Shown: piece by piece, positions 11,139-19,592 of the stretch
Layout: each line of letters starts with the position of its first letter
How positions within the stretch are numbered: the first letter of the stretch is position 1
Origin: CALMEC01 sp964531025
GTDB taxonomy: Bacteria; Actinomycetota; Thermoleophilia; Miltoncostaeales; Miltoncostaeaceae
Direction: 5' to 3'
DNA length: 64,000 bases
NCBI GenBank assembly: GCA_964531025.1
Contig: CAZHDY010000001.1
Location: forward strand, 930,001-994,000
The notes under the pieces: generated by a model
Database searches by the model: none
Told to the model about the DNA's origin: nothing
The model's input: the letters and a program-made list of their open reading frames with translations, nothing else
Position numbers and translations under genes: made by a program

Positions 11139-11159
11139 TACAGTTCGTTACGAACTGTA
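11139..11159. promoter_or_regulatory. Operator-like palindrome between the divergent glp operons
   Basis: TACAGTTCGT (11139-11148), a central T, then ACGAACTGTA (11150-11159): perfect 10-bp arms. It lies midway between glpF and glpA in an unusually AT-rich patch. It probably binds a glycerol-responsive repressor or activator controlling one or both operons. No regulator gene is present in this window. Confidence 0.6.
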
Positions 11160-11187
11160 TGCGCACACTAGCGCACGAACGGAGCCC

Positions 11188-11218
11188 TTGACGAGGCCCG
11201 CGTCCGAGTGTCTATGAT
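11188..11218 (+). promoter_or_regulatory. Candidate glpABC promoter
   Basis: TTGACG (11188-11193) and TATGAT (11213-11218), with a longish 19-bp spacer. The glpA ATG follows 30 bp downstream of the -10 box. Confidence 0.4.
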
Positions 11219-11248
11219 CGGTCACATCCTCGGACCCAGGACCACGCC

Positions 11249-12844
11249 ATGAGATCTCTCGAGACCGATGTACTCGTGATCGGCGGCGGCGCCACCGGCG
11301 CCGGAGTCCTGCGTGACGCGGCGATGCGGGGCTTCCGTGCCATCCTCGTCGAGCGCGTGGACCTCGGCCAGGGGACCACGGGACGCTTCCACGGCCTCCT
11401 TCATTCGGGCGGCCGGTATGTCATCAGTGATCCACATTCGGCGACGGAGTGCGCTGAGGAAACCGAGCTCTTGTCGCGTATCGCGGGTGACGCAGTCGAG
11501 ATGACCGGCGGCCTCTTCGTGACCACACCCCACGACGACCCCGACTACGCCGACAAGTTCGTGCAGGGGTGCCATGACACCCGGGTTCCCGTCAATGAGA
11601 TCCCGGTCGCCGAGGCACTGCGACGTGAACCGCGGCTCAATCGGAGGATCAGTCGGGCATTCGAGGTCAACGACGGATCTGTGGACGCCTGGCGTCTCAT
11701 CTGGGGCAACGTCCGCTCGGCGCAGGAATACGGCGGACGGGCACTCACCTATCACTGGGTGAGTGATGTCCTCCGCGACGGGGACCGCGTAGCGGGCGTG
11801 GTGTGTCACGACGGGATCAGCGGCGAGGATGTCCGCATCGAGGCGGGATTCGTGATCAACGCCACCGGCGCGTGGGCCGGTGAGCTCGCGACGATGGCCG
11901 GATGCCACGGTGTCGAGGTGGTGCCCGGCCGCGGCATCATGATCGCGATGAACCACCGGCTCGTCAGCCAGGTCATCAACCGCTGCGACCCGCCGGGCGA
12001 CGGCGACATCCTCGTCCCCGTCCGGACCGTCTGCGTGATCGGAACCACCGACACGCGCGCCGAGAGCCCCGACAACCTCGCCATCCCCCGTGACGAGGTG
12101 CAGCAGATGCTGGACGCGGGCGAGGTCCTGGTCCCCGGCTTCCGCCAGGCGCGCGCGGTGCACGCGTGGGCGGGCGCACGCCCCCTGGTGAAGGACAGCA
12201 GGGTCTCCGAGGCCGACACCCGGCACATGAGCCGGGGCATGTCGGTGATGGACCACAAGGAACGTGACGGCGTCAGCGGCTTCATGACGATCGCCGGCGG
12301 CAAGGCGACCACCTACCGCCTCATGGCGAAGAACATCGTGGATGCCATGTGCGAGCAGATGGGCGTCGACCGTCCCTGCACCACGGCCGACGAGCCACTC
12401 GTCGGATCGACTCCGGGTACGACCGTCCACATCACCGACCGGCTTCGCGACCGCGAAGCCGACCGCCGCGACGATCAGATCATCTGCGAGTGCGAGCTCA
12501 TGTCACGAGGGATGCTGACGTCGCTCCTGCGTGACCGTCCCTCCGTCGCCTTCGACGACATCCGCCGTCAGCTGCGATTGGGTATGGGACCCTGCCAGGG
12601 CGGCTTCTGTGCCTACCGTACGGCCGGCATCGCCCACGAGGAGGAGCACATCGACATCGCGCGTGCCAACGGCCTGATGCGGATGTTCCTGAAGAACCGC
12701 TGGATCGGTCTCCACTCCATCCTCTTCGGCGACCAGGTGCGCCAGACGGCCCTCGACGACTGGATCGCGCGCGGCACCCTCGACGTCGAGCACCTGCCCG
12801 AGGTGGACGCGCTGCCCAGCCGGCCCGTGGGAGTTGAGATATGA
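11249..12844 (+). CDS. glpA: Glycerol-3-phosphate dehydrogenase (anaerobic type) subunit A
   Basis: Catalytic FAD subunit of the GlpABC complex, which oxidises glycerol 3-phosphate to dihydroxyacetone phosphate and passes electrons to the quinone pool through GlpB and GlpC. The product is 531 aa. An N-terminal FAD motif (DVLVIGGGATGAG, residues 7-19) is followed by a DAO-type oxidoreductase core with the family segment GRFHGLLHSGGRY. A C-terminal BFD-like [2Fe-2S] domain has cysteines in ICECE near residue 411 and GPCQGGFC near residue 450. That domain separates the GlpA type from aerobic GlpD. The glpB start overlaps the stop as ATGA. First gene of glpABC, divergent from glpF. Confidence 0.95.
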   Translation: MRSLETDVLVIGGGATGAGVLRDAAMRGFRAILVERVDLGQGTTGRFHGLLHSGGRYVISDPHSATECAEETELLSRIAGDAVEMTGGLFVTTPHDDPDYADKFVQGCHDTRVPVNEIPVAEALRREPRLNRRISRAFEVNDGSVDAWRLIWGNVRSAQEYGGRALTYHWVSDVLRDGDRVAGVVCHDGISGEDVRIEAGFVINATGAWAGELATMAGCHGVEVVPGRGIMIAMNHRLVSQVINRCDPPGDGDILVPVRTVCVIGTTDTRAESPDNLAIPRDEVQQMLDAGEVLVPGFRQARAVHAWAGARPLVKDSRVSEADTRHMSRGMSVMDHKERDGVSGFMTIAGGKATTYRLMAKNIVDAMCEQMGVDRPCTTADEPLVGSTPGTTVHITDRLRDREADRRDDQIICECELMSRGMLTSLLRDRPSVAFDDIRRQLRLGMGPCQGGFCAYRTAGIAHEEEHIDIARANGLMRMFLKNRWIGLHSILFGDQVRQTALDDWIARGTLDVEHLPEVDALPSRPVGVEI

Positions 12845-14094
12845 CCGACGTCGTCGTCATCGGCGCTGGCGTGGCAGGGCTCACCGGAGCCCTGCGCCTG
12901 GCCCGTGGTGGTGCCCGGGTGATCCTGCTGTCGGGTGGCATCGGCGGGCTCCAGCTGTCGCAGGGGTCGATCGACATCCTGGGCTACTCGCCCGACGTCG
13001 TTTCTCGTCCGCTCGACGCGATCGATGACCTGGTCGACCGCTCTCCCGATCACCCCTACGCGCGCCTGGGCTCGTCGCAGGTGGCGATGTCCGTCGGATG
13101 GTTCGCCGACAACCTGCCCGGGATGCTCACCGGCGACCTGACACGCAACATGCGGCTTCCCACGGCCGTCGGCGTCGCCCGCCCCACGGCCCTCGCACCG
13201 CCGAGCCTGGCCGCGGGTGCGCTCCGCGACGGCATGTCACTCGCCATCGTCGGCATCGGCGTCGTCAAGGACTTCCACCCCGGCCTCGTGGCCCAGAACA
13301 TCTCCCGGGTCACGCTGGAGGACGGCGGATCCGTCGAGGCCACGGCGGCCGTGGTCCACATCACGGCGCGCGAGGGTGAGGTCGACACGTCGCCCCTGAA
13401 CGTGGCACGCGCGATGGACGATGAGGCATTCCGGCGCAGCTTCGGTGACAAGGTGGCCGCCGCGGTCAACGGTGCCGACGCCATCGGCCTGCCGGCCGTG
13501 CTGGGCATCCGCACACCCGGCGTCTGGGAAGCGCTCTGTGAGCAGTTGGGACGCCCCGTCTTCGAGATCCCCACGCCGCCGCCCGGAGTGCCCGGTATGC
13601 GCCTGAACGTCGCACTGACCGATGCGGTCCGCGCCGCGGGGGTACGCGTCATCATGGGCGGGTGGGTCATCGACCGCGGGGGGACGTCCGATCGTCTGGA
13701 ATGGGTGGCCACCGATTCGGCCGGGCGTGACCGGCGCTTCGCCGCGCGCGCCTTCCTGCTTGCACCCGGCGGATTCGAGAGCGGAGCGCTCCACGTCGAC
13801 TCGTACTGGAACGTCACCGAGCGCGCGCTCGGCCTTCCGGTCGCCCAGCCGCCGACCGACCAGCCCATCGTTCAGGAGGACTTCCGCCAGGACCACCCGC
13901 TCTTCCTCTCGGGGGTGGCCGTGGACGACGCCATGCGCGTCGTGGATCCCGGCACGCGGGAGCCCGTGTACGACAACGTCCATGCCGCCGGAGGGATCCT
14001 CGCGGGATCCATCCGTTGGACGGAGAAATCCGGGGAGGGCATCGCGATCGCCAGCGCCGTGCGCGCCGCCGACGCCATTCTGAAGGAGCTGTGA
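12841..14094 (+). CDS. glpB: Glycerol-3-phosphate dehydrogenase (anaerobic type) subunit B
   Basis: FAD/FMN-binding subunit linking GlpA to the iron-sulfur membrane-anchor subunit GlpC. The 417-aa product has an N-terminal dinucleotide-binding motif (VVVIGAGVAGLTGALRLA, residues 4-21) and a C-terminal FAD motif region (NVHAAGGILAGSIRWTEKSG) typical of GlpB. ATG 12841 overlaps the glpA stop by four bases. The stop TGA shares its A with the glpC ATG. Order and couplings match the standard glpABC operon. Confidence 0.93.
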   Translation: MTDVVVIGAGVAGLTGALRLARGGARVILLSGGIGGLQLSQGSIDILGYSPDVVSRPLDAIDDLVDRSPDHPYARLGSSQVAMSVGWFADNLPGMLTGDLTRNMRLPTAVGVARPTALAPPSLAAGALRDGMSLAIVGIGVVKDFHPGLVAQNISRVTLEDGGSVEATAAVVHITAREGEVDTSPLNVARAMDDEAFRRSFGDKVAAAVNGADAIGLPAVLGIRTPGVWEALCEQLGRPVFEIPTPPPGVPGMRLNVALTDAVRAAGVRVIMGGWVIDRGGTSDRLEWVATDSAGRDRRFAARAFLLAPGGFESGALHVDSYWNVTERALGLPVAQPPTDQPIVQEDFRQDHPLFLSGVAVDDAMRVVDPGTREPVYDNVHAAGGILAGSIRWTEKSGEGIAIASAVRAADAILKEL

Positions 14095-15329
14095 TGACCA
14101 GGGCCAGCGAGACCGAGGAGTTCCCGGAGCTGATGCGGGACAGCCTCGACCATTGCGTCAAATGCACAATCTGCGAGACCCAGTGCCCCGTGGCGGCCGT
14201 CACCCCGCTCTTCGCCGGGCCGAAGTACGTCGGCCCGCAGGCCGAGCGCTACCGGAGCGCGAAGCAAAGCGTCGACCACACGCTCGACTACTGCTCAAGC
14301 TGCGGCATCTGCACGCACTCCTGCCCGCAGGGTGTGAAGATCGCCGAGATCAACTCGCAGGCGCGTGCCGCGATGAAGAAGCAGAACGGCATCCCGCTCC
14401 GAGACCGGATCATCTCCCGCCCCACGATGATGGGACGGTTGAGCGCCCCGGTCGCCCCGATCTCCAACTGGGTCCTGCGCTTCCGCCCCGCGCGGCTCGC
14501 GCTGCAGGGCGTCCTCGGGATCCACGCCAAGGCGCCCATGCCGGTGTCGGCACCCAAGACACTCCGACGCCGCCTGAAGAAGCGACAGAAGCCCGAGACG
14601 GCCCCGCGCGGGCAGGTCATCTACTTCCACGGGTGCAGCGCCGAGTTCTACGAGGTCGAGACGGCGCTCAAGACCATCGACGTACTGGAGCACAACGGCT
14701 TCGAGGTCCTCACGCCGAAGCAGGGGTGCTGCGGCCTGCCCCTCCAGACCAACGGGCTCTACGACGACTCGCGCAAGTACGTGCGAAAGCTCGTCGACCA
14801 GCTCCGCGTGCCCGAGGGCGACATCCCGATCGTGGCGAGCTCGACCAGCTGCGGGCTGATGCTGAAGCGCGAGGCCCATGAGATCCTCGGCGTCGACGAC
14901 GCGGAGCTGGCCGAGGTCGGCAGCCGCACCTACGACATCTGCGAGTTCCTGCTCGACCTCCATGACCGCGGCGAGCTTCGCACCGACTTCCGTCCCATCC
15001 CCGAGCGGGTGCCGTACCACCCGCCCTGCCAGCTGCGCGGTCACGGCGTCGGGCTCCCCGCGCTCGAGCTCTTCCGCCTCATCCCCGAGCTGGAGGTCGA
15101 GGAGAGCGGTGCCACCTGCTGCGGGGTCGCCGGCACCTACGGGCTGAAGAAGGAGAAGTACGACGTGGCGATGGCCGTCGGCGCCCCGCTCTTCGAGAAG
15201 GTGCGCGGAATGGATCCGCCGCAGGCCGTGTGCGACTCCGAGATCTGCCGCTGGCAGATCAACACGGCGACCGACGTGCCGACGGTGCACCCGATCGCGA
15301 TGCTGCACCGCGCGTACGGCCTGTCGTAG
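14094..15329 (+). CDS. glpC: Glycerol-3-phosphate dehydrogenase (anaerobic type) subunit C
   Basis: Iron-sulfur subunit that carries electrons from GlpAB toward membrane quinone. The product is 411 aa. Two ferredoxin-type clusters near the N-terminus (CVKCTICETQCP and CSSCGICTHSCP) are followed by two CCG domains, seen as GCCGLP near residue 220 and CCGVAGTYG near residue 343. The CCG arrangement is shared with heterodisulfide reductase HdrB and glycolate oxidase GlcF, but the operon context fixes the role. ATG 14094 has GGAG upstream; an earlier in-frame start inside glpB was rejected. A strong hairpin follows. Confidence 0.94.
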   Translation: MTRASETEEFPELMRDSLDHCVKCTICETQCPVAAVTPLFAGPKYVGPQAERYRSAKQSVDHTLDYCSSCGICTHSCPQGVKIAEINSQARAAMKKQNGIPLRDRIISRPTMMGRLSAPVAPISNWVLRFRPARLALQGVLGIHAKAPMPVSAPKTLRRRLKKRQKPETAPRGQVIYFHGCSAEFYEVETALKTIDVLEHNGFEVLTPKQGCCGLPLQTNGLYDDSRKYVRKLVDQLRVPEGDIPIVASSTSCGLMLKREAHEILGVDDAELAEVGSRTYDICEFLLDLHDRGELRTDFRPIPERVPYHPPCQLRGHGVGLPALELFRLIPELEVEESGATCCGVAGTYGLKKEKYDVAMAVGAPLFEKVRGMDPPQAVCDSEICRWQINTATDVPTVHPIAMLHRAYGLS

Positions 15330-15347
15330 CCGCGCGACCTCGATCTC

Positions 15348-15388
15348 CCAACGGGGTGGTCGGTGCCAGGCACCATCCACCCCGTTGG
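15348..15388 (+). terminator. Two-tier hairpin after glpC containing GGTGCC-A-GGCACC
   Basis: Outer arms CCAACGGGGTGG (15348-15359) and CCACCCCGTTGG (15377-15388) enclose an inner palindrome GGTGCC-A-GGCACC (15362-15374). It starts 18 bp after the glpC stop and probably ends glpABC. The inner palindrome recurs near 59 kb. Confidence 0.75.
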
Positions 15389-15425
15389 CTCTCTCCGGGC
15401 CGGACGGATCCGGCCACGGCAGCGC

Positions 15426-15431
15426 TACGGT
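15426..15431 (+). promoter_or_regulatory. Candidate -10 box for the FMN reductase gene
   Basis: TACGGT lies 27 bp upstream of the ATG at 15459 and just after a GGCCGGA/TCCGGCC hairpin (15398-15415). The leader holds GAGGAG six bases before the start. Confidence 0.35.
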
Positions 15432-15458
15432 CCATTCCCCATTCCCGAGGAGCCATGC

Positions 15459-16031
15459 ATGCCCATCCTGACCGTCATCATCGCCAGCACACGCCCCGGC
15501 CGGACCGGAGGCATCGTGGCCCCGTGGTTCGTAGAGGTCGCCCGTGAACACGGAGCCTTCGACGTGGAGGTCGCCGACCTCGCCGAGATCAACCTGCCGA
15601 TGATGGACGAGCCGGCCCACCCGCGACTCGGCCGGTACGAGCATCAGCACACCCGTGACTGGAGCGCCCGCATCGCCCGGAGCGACGCCTTCGTGGTGGT
15701 CATGCCCGAGTACAACTACGGCTTCAACGCCCCGATCAAGAACGCGATCGACTATCTCCACAACGAGTGGGCGCACAAGCCGATGGGGTTCGTCTCGTAC
15801 GGAGGCGTGTCGGCCGGCACACGGGCGGTCCAGATGCTGAAGCAGGTCGTCACGACACTGAAGATCACCCCGGTCACCGAGGCCGTCTCGATCCCGTTCT
15901 TCCCGCAGTTCATCTCGGATGACGGCGTACTTCAGCCCAACGAGATCATGACGACGTCGGCTGCGGCGATGCTCGACGAGCTCGCACGCTACGAGGAGGC
16001 GCTTAGCCCCCTCCGCACCACGGACGACTGA
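15459..16031 (+). CDS. NADPH-dependent FMN reductase family protein
   Basis: A flavodoxin-fold reductase of the SsuE/chromate reductase/azoreductase-like family. Members pass electrons from NAD(P)H to bound or free FMN, or to quinones and azo compounds. The product is 190 aa. The phosphate loop is seen in IIASTRPGRTGG (residues 6-17), and the flavin-contact motif PEYNYGFNAPIKNAIDYL near residue 84 is diagnostic. The start is ATG 15459 with GAGGAG in place; a nearby ATG at 15455 is out of frame. It lies between glpC and dhaM but has its own upstream hairpin and -10 box, so a role in glycerol metabolism is not shown. Confidence 0.88.
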   Translation: MPILTVIIASTRPGRTGGIVAPWFVEVAREHGAFDVEVADLAEINLPMMDEPAHPRLGRYEHQHTRDWSARIARSDAFVVVMPEYNYGFNAPIKNAIDYLHNEWAHKPMGFVSYGGVSAGTRAVQMLKQVVTTLKITPVTEAVSIPFFPQFISDDGVLQPNEIMTTSAAAMLDELARYEEALSPLRTTDD

Positions 16032-16072
16032 GAGAGCATCGGACCGACGGCCTCCCGGCGCGGGGTCCCGGG

Positions 16073-16078
16073 TAGAGT
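16073..16078 (+). promoter_or_regulatory. -10 box of leaderless type, dhaM
   Basis: TAGAGT followed by exactly 6 nt and the ATG at 16085, with no Shine-Dalgarno sequence between. Confidence 0.5.
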
Positions 16079-16084
16079 CCTCAC

Positions 16085-18691
16085 ATGGTCGGAATCGTGG
16101 TCGTGAGTCACAGCGCGCAGGTCGCCGAGGGGGCGGTTGCCCTGGCCCGCCAGATGGCCGGAGATGTCCGCCTCGAGGCCGCGGGTGGCAGCACCGAGAC
16201 GGCCGACGGCATCGGAACCGACGCCATGCGGGTGATGGAGGCCATCGACCGGGCAGGCGCCGACGGCGCCGATGTCCTCGTCCTCATGGATCTCGGGAGC
16301 GCCATCCTGTCGGCGGAGACCGCACTGCAGTTTCTCGATCCCGCCGTGGCCGAACGCGTCCGGCTCTGTTCGGCACCCGTCATCGAGGGGACGGTGGCGG
16401 CGGCCGTCACCGCCGCCGGAGGCGCCTCCCTCGATGTGGTCGCCGCCGAGGCGCAGCGCGGGCTCGAGCCCAAGCGCGCACAGCTGGACGACGTTCCGGC
16501 GACGGCGTCCGACACCACATCGGCCTCGCCCGACGACGACCCCGGCGACTGGTCCTCCATTGAAGTCGATGTGACGATTCCGAACGGCCTCCATGCCCGT
16601 CCCGCGGCTCGCTTCGTGCAGCTGGCGACGGGATTCGACGCCACGATCCGCGTCGTCAACACGACGACGGGGGCGGGTCCCGCCGACGCCTCCAGCCTCA
16701 CCGACATCGCGACGCTCGGGGCACGGCAGGGGCACACCGTCCGGGTCGAGGCCCACGGCACGGATGCGGACGCAGCGCTCGCGGCCATCCGCGCCCTCGC
16801 GGACCGCGACTTCGACGAGCACCCCGAACCGGAATCGGCTCCCTCCGGCCCCGCCGTCGGGACACCGGTCGCGATGCCGCCCGTCGCGACCGCCACCGCC
16901 CCCGGGATGCCGGCCATTCCCGGAATGCCCGCCGCGTTCCAGATCGGTCCCGACGGCAGCTTCCTGGGGATGGCCGCCGCGCCCGGTCAGGCCGTGGCAC
17001 GCGCTCGCCGTCTGCGACGCCCCCCGGCCAGGCCACGCGTCCCGGGCGACCCGGCGGAGGAGTCCGCCGCCCTCGACGCGGCTCTTGATCGGGCACGGTC
17101 CGAGCTCCGCTTCGCCCGCGACACCGTGGCGCGTCAGGCCGGCGAGGAACACGCCGCCATGCTGGATGCGCAGGGCGCGATGCTGGACGACGCCGCGATC
17201 ATCTCACCGGCCAAGGCCGCGATCGCCGGCGGCACCCAGGCGGAGATGGCGTGGCAGCAGTCCGTCGAGAGCGTGGCCGCGAAGTTCAGCGCGCTGGACG
17301 ACCCGTACTTGCGCGCCCGCGCGGAGGACGTGCGCGACATCGGGCGGCGCGTGCTCACCTGCTTCGCCGGGTCGGCCGGCGGGCCCCCGACCCTCCGCGG
17401 CCCGGGCATCCTCGTCGCCCGCGAGCTCGGCGCGGGCGAGACCGCGTCGCTCGACCTCTCACTGGTGAAGGGCATCGCCGTCGCCACGGGGAGCCCCACA
17501 TCCCACAGCGCGATCCTCGCCCGCGCCCTCGGCGTCCCCGCCGTCGTGAACCTGGGCGAGGGACTGATGTCCATCGGCGAGGACACCCCGATCCTCCTGG
17601 ACGGAGACGCCGGCAGCCTGCGCATCGCCCCTGACGCCGAGACCGTGGCGCGCGTGAACGCCGCGAACGCCGAACGGGAGAGGGCAGCCGAGGAGGCCCG
17701 CCTCGCCGCACGGGCCCCCGCCGAGACGAAGGACGGTGTCGTCATCGAGGTGGCGGCCAACATCGCCACGGATCGTGACGCCCAGGGTCTCGTCGACCTC
17801 GGGGCCGACGGCGTCGGGCTCTTCCGCAGCGAGTTCCTCTACATGGGCCGCGACACGCCACCCGACGAGGAGGAGCAGCTCGCCGCATACACCGCCACTG
17901 CCGCCGCGCTCGACGGTGGACGTCTGGTCATCCGCACCCTCGACGCGGGTGCGGACAAGGAGGTCCCCGGCATCAGCCAGACCGGCGAGGAGAACCCCTT
18001 CCTCGGCAAGCGCGGCGTCCGGCTCAGCCTGGCGAACCCCGAGCTCTTCCGCGCGCAGCTGCGGGCGATCCTCCGGGCGTCGGCCGAGCACCGCATCGCT
18101 GTGATGTTCCCCATGGTCGCCACGGTCGACGAGCTCCTGTCGGCGCGCGAGCAGCTGGTGACCGCACGCGACGAGGCCAGCGCGGCCGGCCATGCCGTGG
18201 GCGAGCCGGAGGTCGGGGTCATGATCGAGGTGCCGTCGGCGGCCCTCTGTGCCGAGGCCCTGGCCGAGCACGTGGACTTCTTCTCCGTCGGGACCAACGA
18301 CCTGACCCAGTACACGCTGGCGGCCGAGCGGGGCAACGCCGCCGTGGCGGACCTCACCGACGCCTACCATCCGGCGGTGCTCCGGCTGATCGGGATCGTG
18401 GGCACCGCCGCAGCACGGAACGACGTCTGGGTCGGCGTGTGCGGCGAGGCGGCATCCGACGAGGACGGTGTCGCCGTCCTCCTGGGCCTCGGCGTGCAGG
18501 AGTTGTCCGTTCCCGGACCCCGGGTCGCGGTGATCAAGGAGCGAGTGCGCTCACTGGAGATGGACGCCTGCCGCGTGTTCGCGTCCGAGGTCATCCGGCT
18601 GGGCACGGCCGAGGAGGTCCGTCGCAGCCTGACCGCGAAAGGTTGCGGCGGCGAGGGCGCCTGCTGCGGAGGGGCGGACCACTCGCACTGA
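16085..18691 (+). CDS. dhaM: PEP-dependent dihydroxyacetone phosphotransferase DhaM (EIIA-HPr-EI fusion)
   Basis: Multiphosphoryl transfer protein that moves phosphate from PEP to the ADP of DhaL. The product is 868 aa in three parts. The first is a mannose-type EIIA domain (phospho-histidine His9 in VVVSHSAQVAEG). The second is an HPr domain with His170 in NGLHARPAARF. The third is a full enzyme I: swivelling-domain His474 in SPTSHSAILARALG, PEP-binding C-terminal motifs GVGLFRSEFLYM and FSVGTNDLTQYT, and active-site Cys786 in GVCGEAA. E. coli DhaM (about 470 aa) has only a truncated EI, so this version can in principle self-phosphorylate. The last 17 residues are rich in Cys and His (GCGGEGACCGGADHSH), an odd possible metal-binding tail. 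The linker around residues 265-285 is Pro/Ala-rich. The partners dhaK and dhaL lie in the opposite operon 6 kb away. Confidence 0.93.
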   Translation: MVGIVVVSHSAQVAEGAVALARQMAGDVRLEAAGGSTETADGIGTDAMRVMEAIDRAGADGADVLVLMDLGSAILSAETALQFLDPAVAERVRLCSAPVIEGTVAAAVTAAGGASLDVVAAEAQRGLEPKRAQLDDVPATASDTTSASPDDDPGDWSSIEVDVTIPNGLHARPAARFVQLATGFDATIRVVNTTTGAGPADASSLTDIATLGARQGHTVRVEAHGTDADAALAAIRALADRDFDEHPEPESAPSGPAVGTPVAMPPVATATAPGMPAIPGMPAAFQIGPDGSFLGMAAAPGQAVARARRLRRPPARPRVPGDPAEESAALDAALDRARSELRFARDTVARQAGEEHAAMLDAQGAMLDDAAIISPAKAAIAGGTQAEMAWQQSVESVAAKFSALDDPYLRARAEDVRDIGRRVLTCFAGSAGGPPTLRGPGILVARELGAGETASLDLSLVKGIAVATGSPTSHSAILARALGVPAVVNLGEGLMSIGEDTPILLDGDAGSLRIAPDAETVARVNAANAERERAAEEARLAARAPAETKDGVVIEVAANIATDRDAQGLVDLGADGVGLFRSEFLYMGRDTPPDEEEQLAAYTATAAALDGGRLVIRTLDAGADKEVPGISQTGEENPFLGKRGVRLSLANPELFRAQLRAILRASAEHRIAVMFPMVATVDELLSAREQLVTARDEASAAGHAVGEPEVGVMIEVPSAALCAEALAEHVDFFSVGTNDLTQYTLAAERGNAAVADLTDAYHPAVLRLIGIVGTAAARNDVWVGVCGEAASDEDGVAVLLGLGVQELSVPGPRVAVIKERVRSLEMDACRVFASEVIRLGTAEEVRRSLTAKGCGGEGACCGGADHSH

Positions 18692-18703
18692 GGCAGTGTG
18701 AAC

Positions 18704-18728
18704 CGTCGGTGGACGACAGCCACCGACG
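18704..18728 (+). terminator. Hairpin after dhaM
   Basis: Perfect 9-bp stem CGTCGGTGG (18704-18712) / CCACCGACG (18720-18728) with a 7-nt loop, 12 bp past the dhaM stop and just before the -10 box of the next gene. Confidence 0.7.
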
Positions 18729-18739
18729 ACGCGGCGGAG

Positions 18740-18745
18740 TACGCT
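18740..18745 (+). promoter_or_regulatory. -10 box of leaderless type, nitroreductase gene
   Basis: TACGCT followed by exactly 6 nt and the ATG at 18752. Confidence 0.5.
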
Positions 18746-18751
18746 CACCCC

Positions 18752-19405
18752 ATGAGCCAGCACGACATCGACCGCATCCTCACCACGACGCGCGCGGTGC
18801 GACGCAAGCTCGACCTCGACCGCGACGTGCCGCAGGCACTCGTCGACGAGTGCCTGACGATCGCCCAGCAGGCGCCGACGGGCGGCAACCGCGAGGTCAC
18901 CCGCTTCGTCGTCGTCCGCGATCCGTCCACCCGCGCCGCCCTCGCCGACATCTACCGCAAGGGCTGGGCCAAGTACATGGACCCGTCGTCCGGCGCCGGA
19001 GCGAAGAAGCGCTCCGGCGATGTGGCCGCCGAGCGTCAGCGACGGGTGGTGGCCTCGTCGCTCCACCTCGCCGAGAACCTCGAGCGCGTGCCCGTCCACA
19101 TCGTCCCGTGTGTCCGGCCGCGGACCGACACGGCCTCAATCGTCCTCCAGGCATCGACGTTCGGCTCGGTCTACCCGTCGGTGTGGAGCTTCATGCTCGC
19201 CGCCCGCGCGCGCGGCCTGGGCACGACCCTCACGACGCTGCATCTGTTCGAGGAGGGTGAGGCCGCGGAGCTCCTCGGCATCCCGGACCACTTCCAGCAG
19301 GTCGGCCTGATCCCCGTGGCGTACGCGACGACCACCGACTTCTCCCCCGCCCCGCGGCGTCCCCTGGAGGAGTTCCGAAGCATCGACCGCTGGCCGGCCG
19401 ACTGA
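18752..19405 (+). CDS. Nitroreductase family protein
   Basis: An FMN-dependent nitroreductase-fold enzyme; the physiological substrate cannot be told from sequence. The product is 217 aa. The N-terminal segment TTRAVRRKLDLDRDVP corresponds to the FMN-phosphate-binding 'sRRSvR.f' motif. APTGGNREVTRFVVV gives the family 'AP(s/t).gN.q.w.f.vv' signature. GLGTTLTTLHLFEEGEAAELLGIPD matches the C-terminal conserved block. The start ATG 18752 sits six bases after TACGCT, so the mRNA is probably leaderless; an earlier in-frame codon at 18698 would lie inside the terminator and is rejected. It is transcribed alone. Confidence 0.88.
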   Translation: MSQHDIDRILTTTRAVRRKLDLDRDVPQALVDECLTIAQQAPTGGNREVTRFVVVRDPSTRAALADIYRKGWAKYMDPSSGAGAKKRSGDVAAERQRRVVASSLHLAENLERVPVHIVPCVRPRTDTASIVLQASTFGSVYPSVWSFMLAARARGLGTTLTTLHLFEEGEAAELLGIPDHFQQVGLIPVAYATTTDFSPAPRRPLEEFRSIDRWPAD

Positions 19406-19424
19406 CGGCCCACGACTCGCCAGT

Positions 19425-19550
19425 GTGGGTGGCGACTCCGAGCACCGATGCCTCGAGATCGGCGACGAACCGGCGGCGATCGTCACCTACGACGAACGGC
19501 TGATCGATGCGGCTCGCACTCACGGTGTGGCGGTCCTCGCACCCGGCTGA
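19425..19550 (+). pseudogene. Remnant of a PIN-domain (VapC-type) toxin gene, C-terminal end only
   Basis: A short open stretch ending TGA at 19550 encodes about 41 residues. Its end, IVTYDERLIDAARTHGVAVL then APG, matches the C-terminus of PIN-domain ribonucleases: 'TyDerl..AA...G..v..PG', where the Asp is the last conserved acidic residue. Everything N-terminal of this, including the other catalytic aspartates, is missing, and no VapB antitoxin gene lies next to it. It begins 20 bp after the nitroreductase stop. I read it as a decayed toxin-antitoxin locus. Confidence 0.6.
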
Positions 19551-19592
19551 CGCCACTCCACCCGTGCGCCCCCTCCCGATCGTGACGACCCC

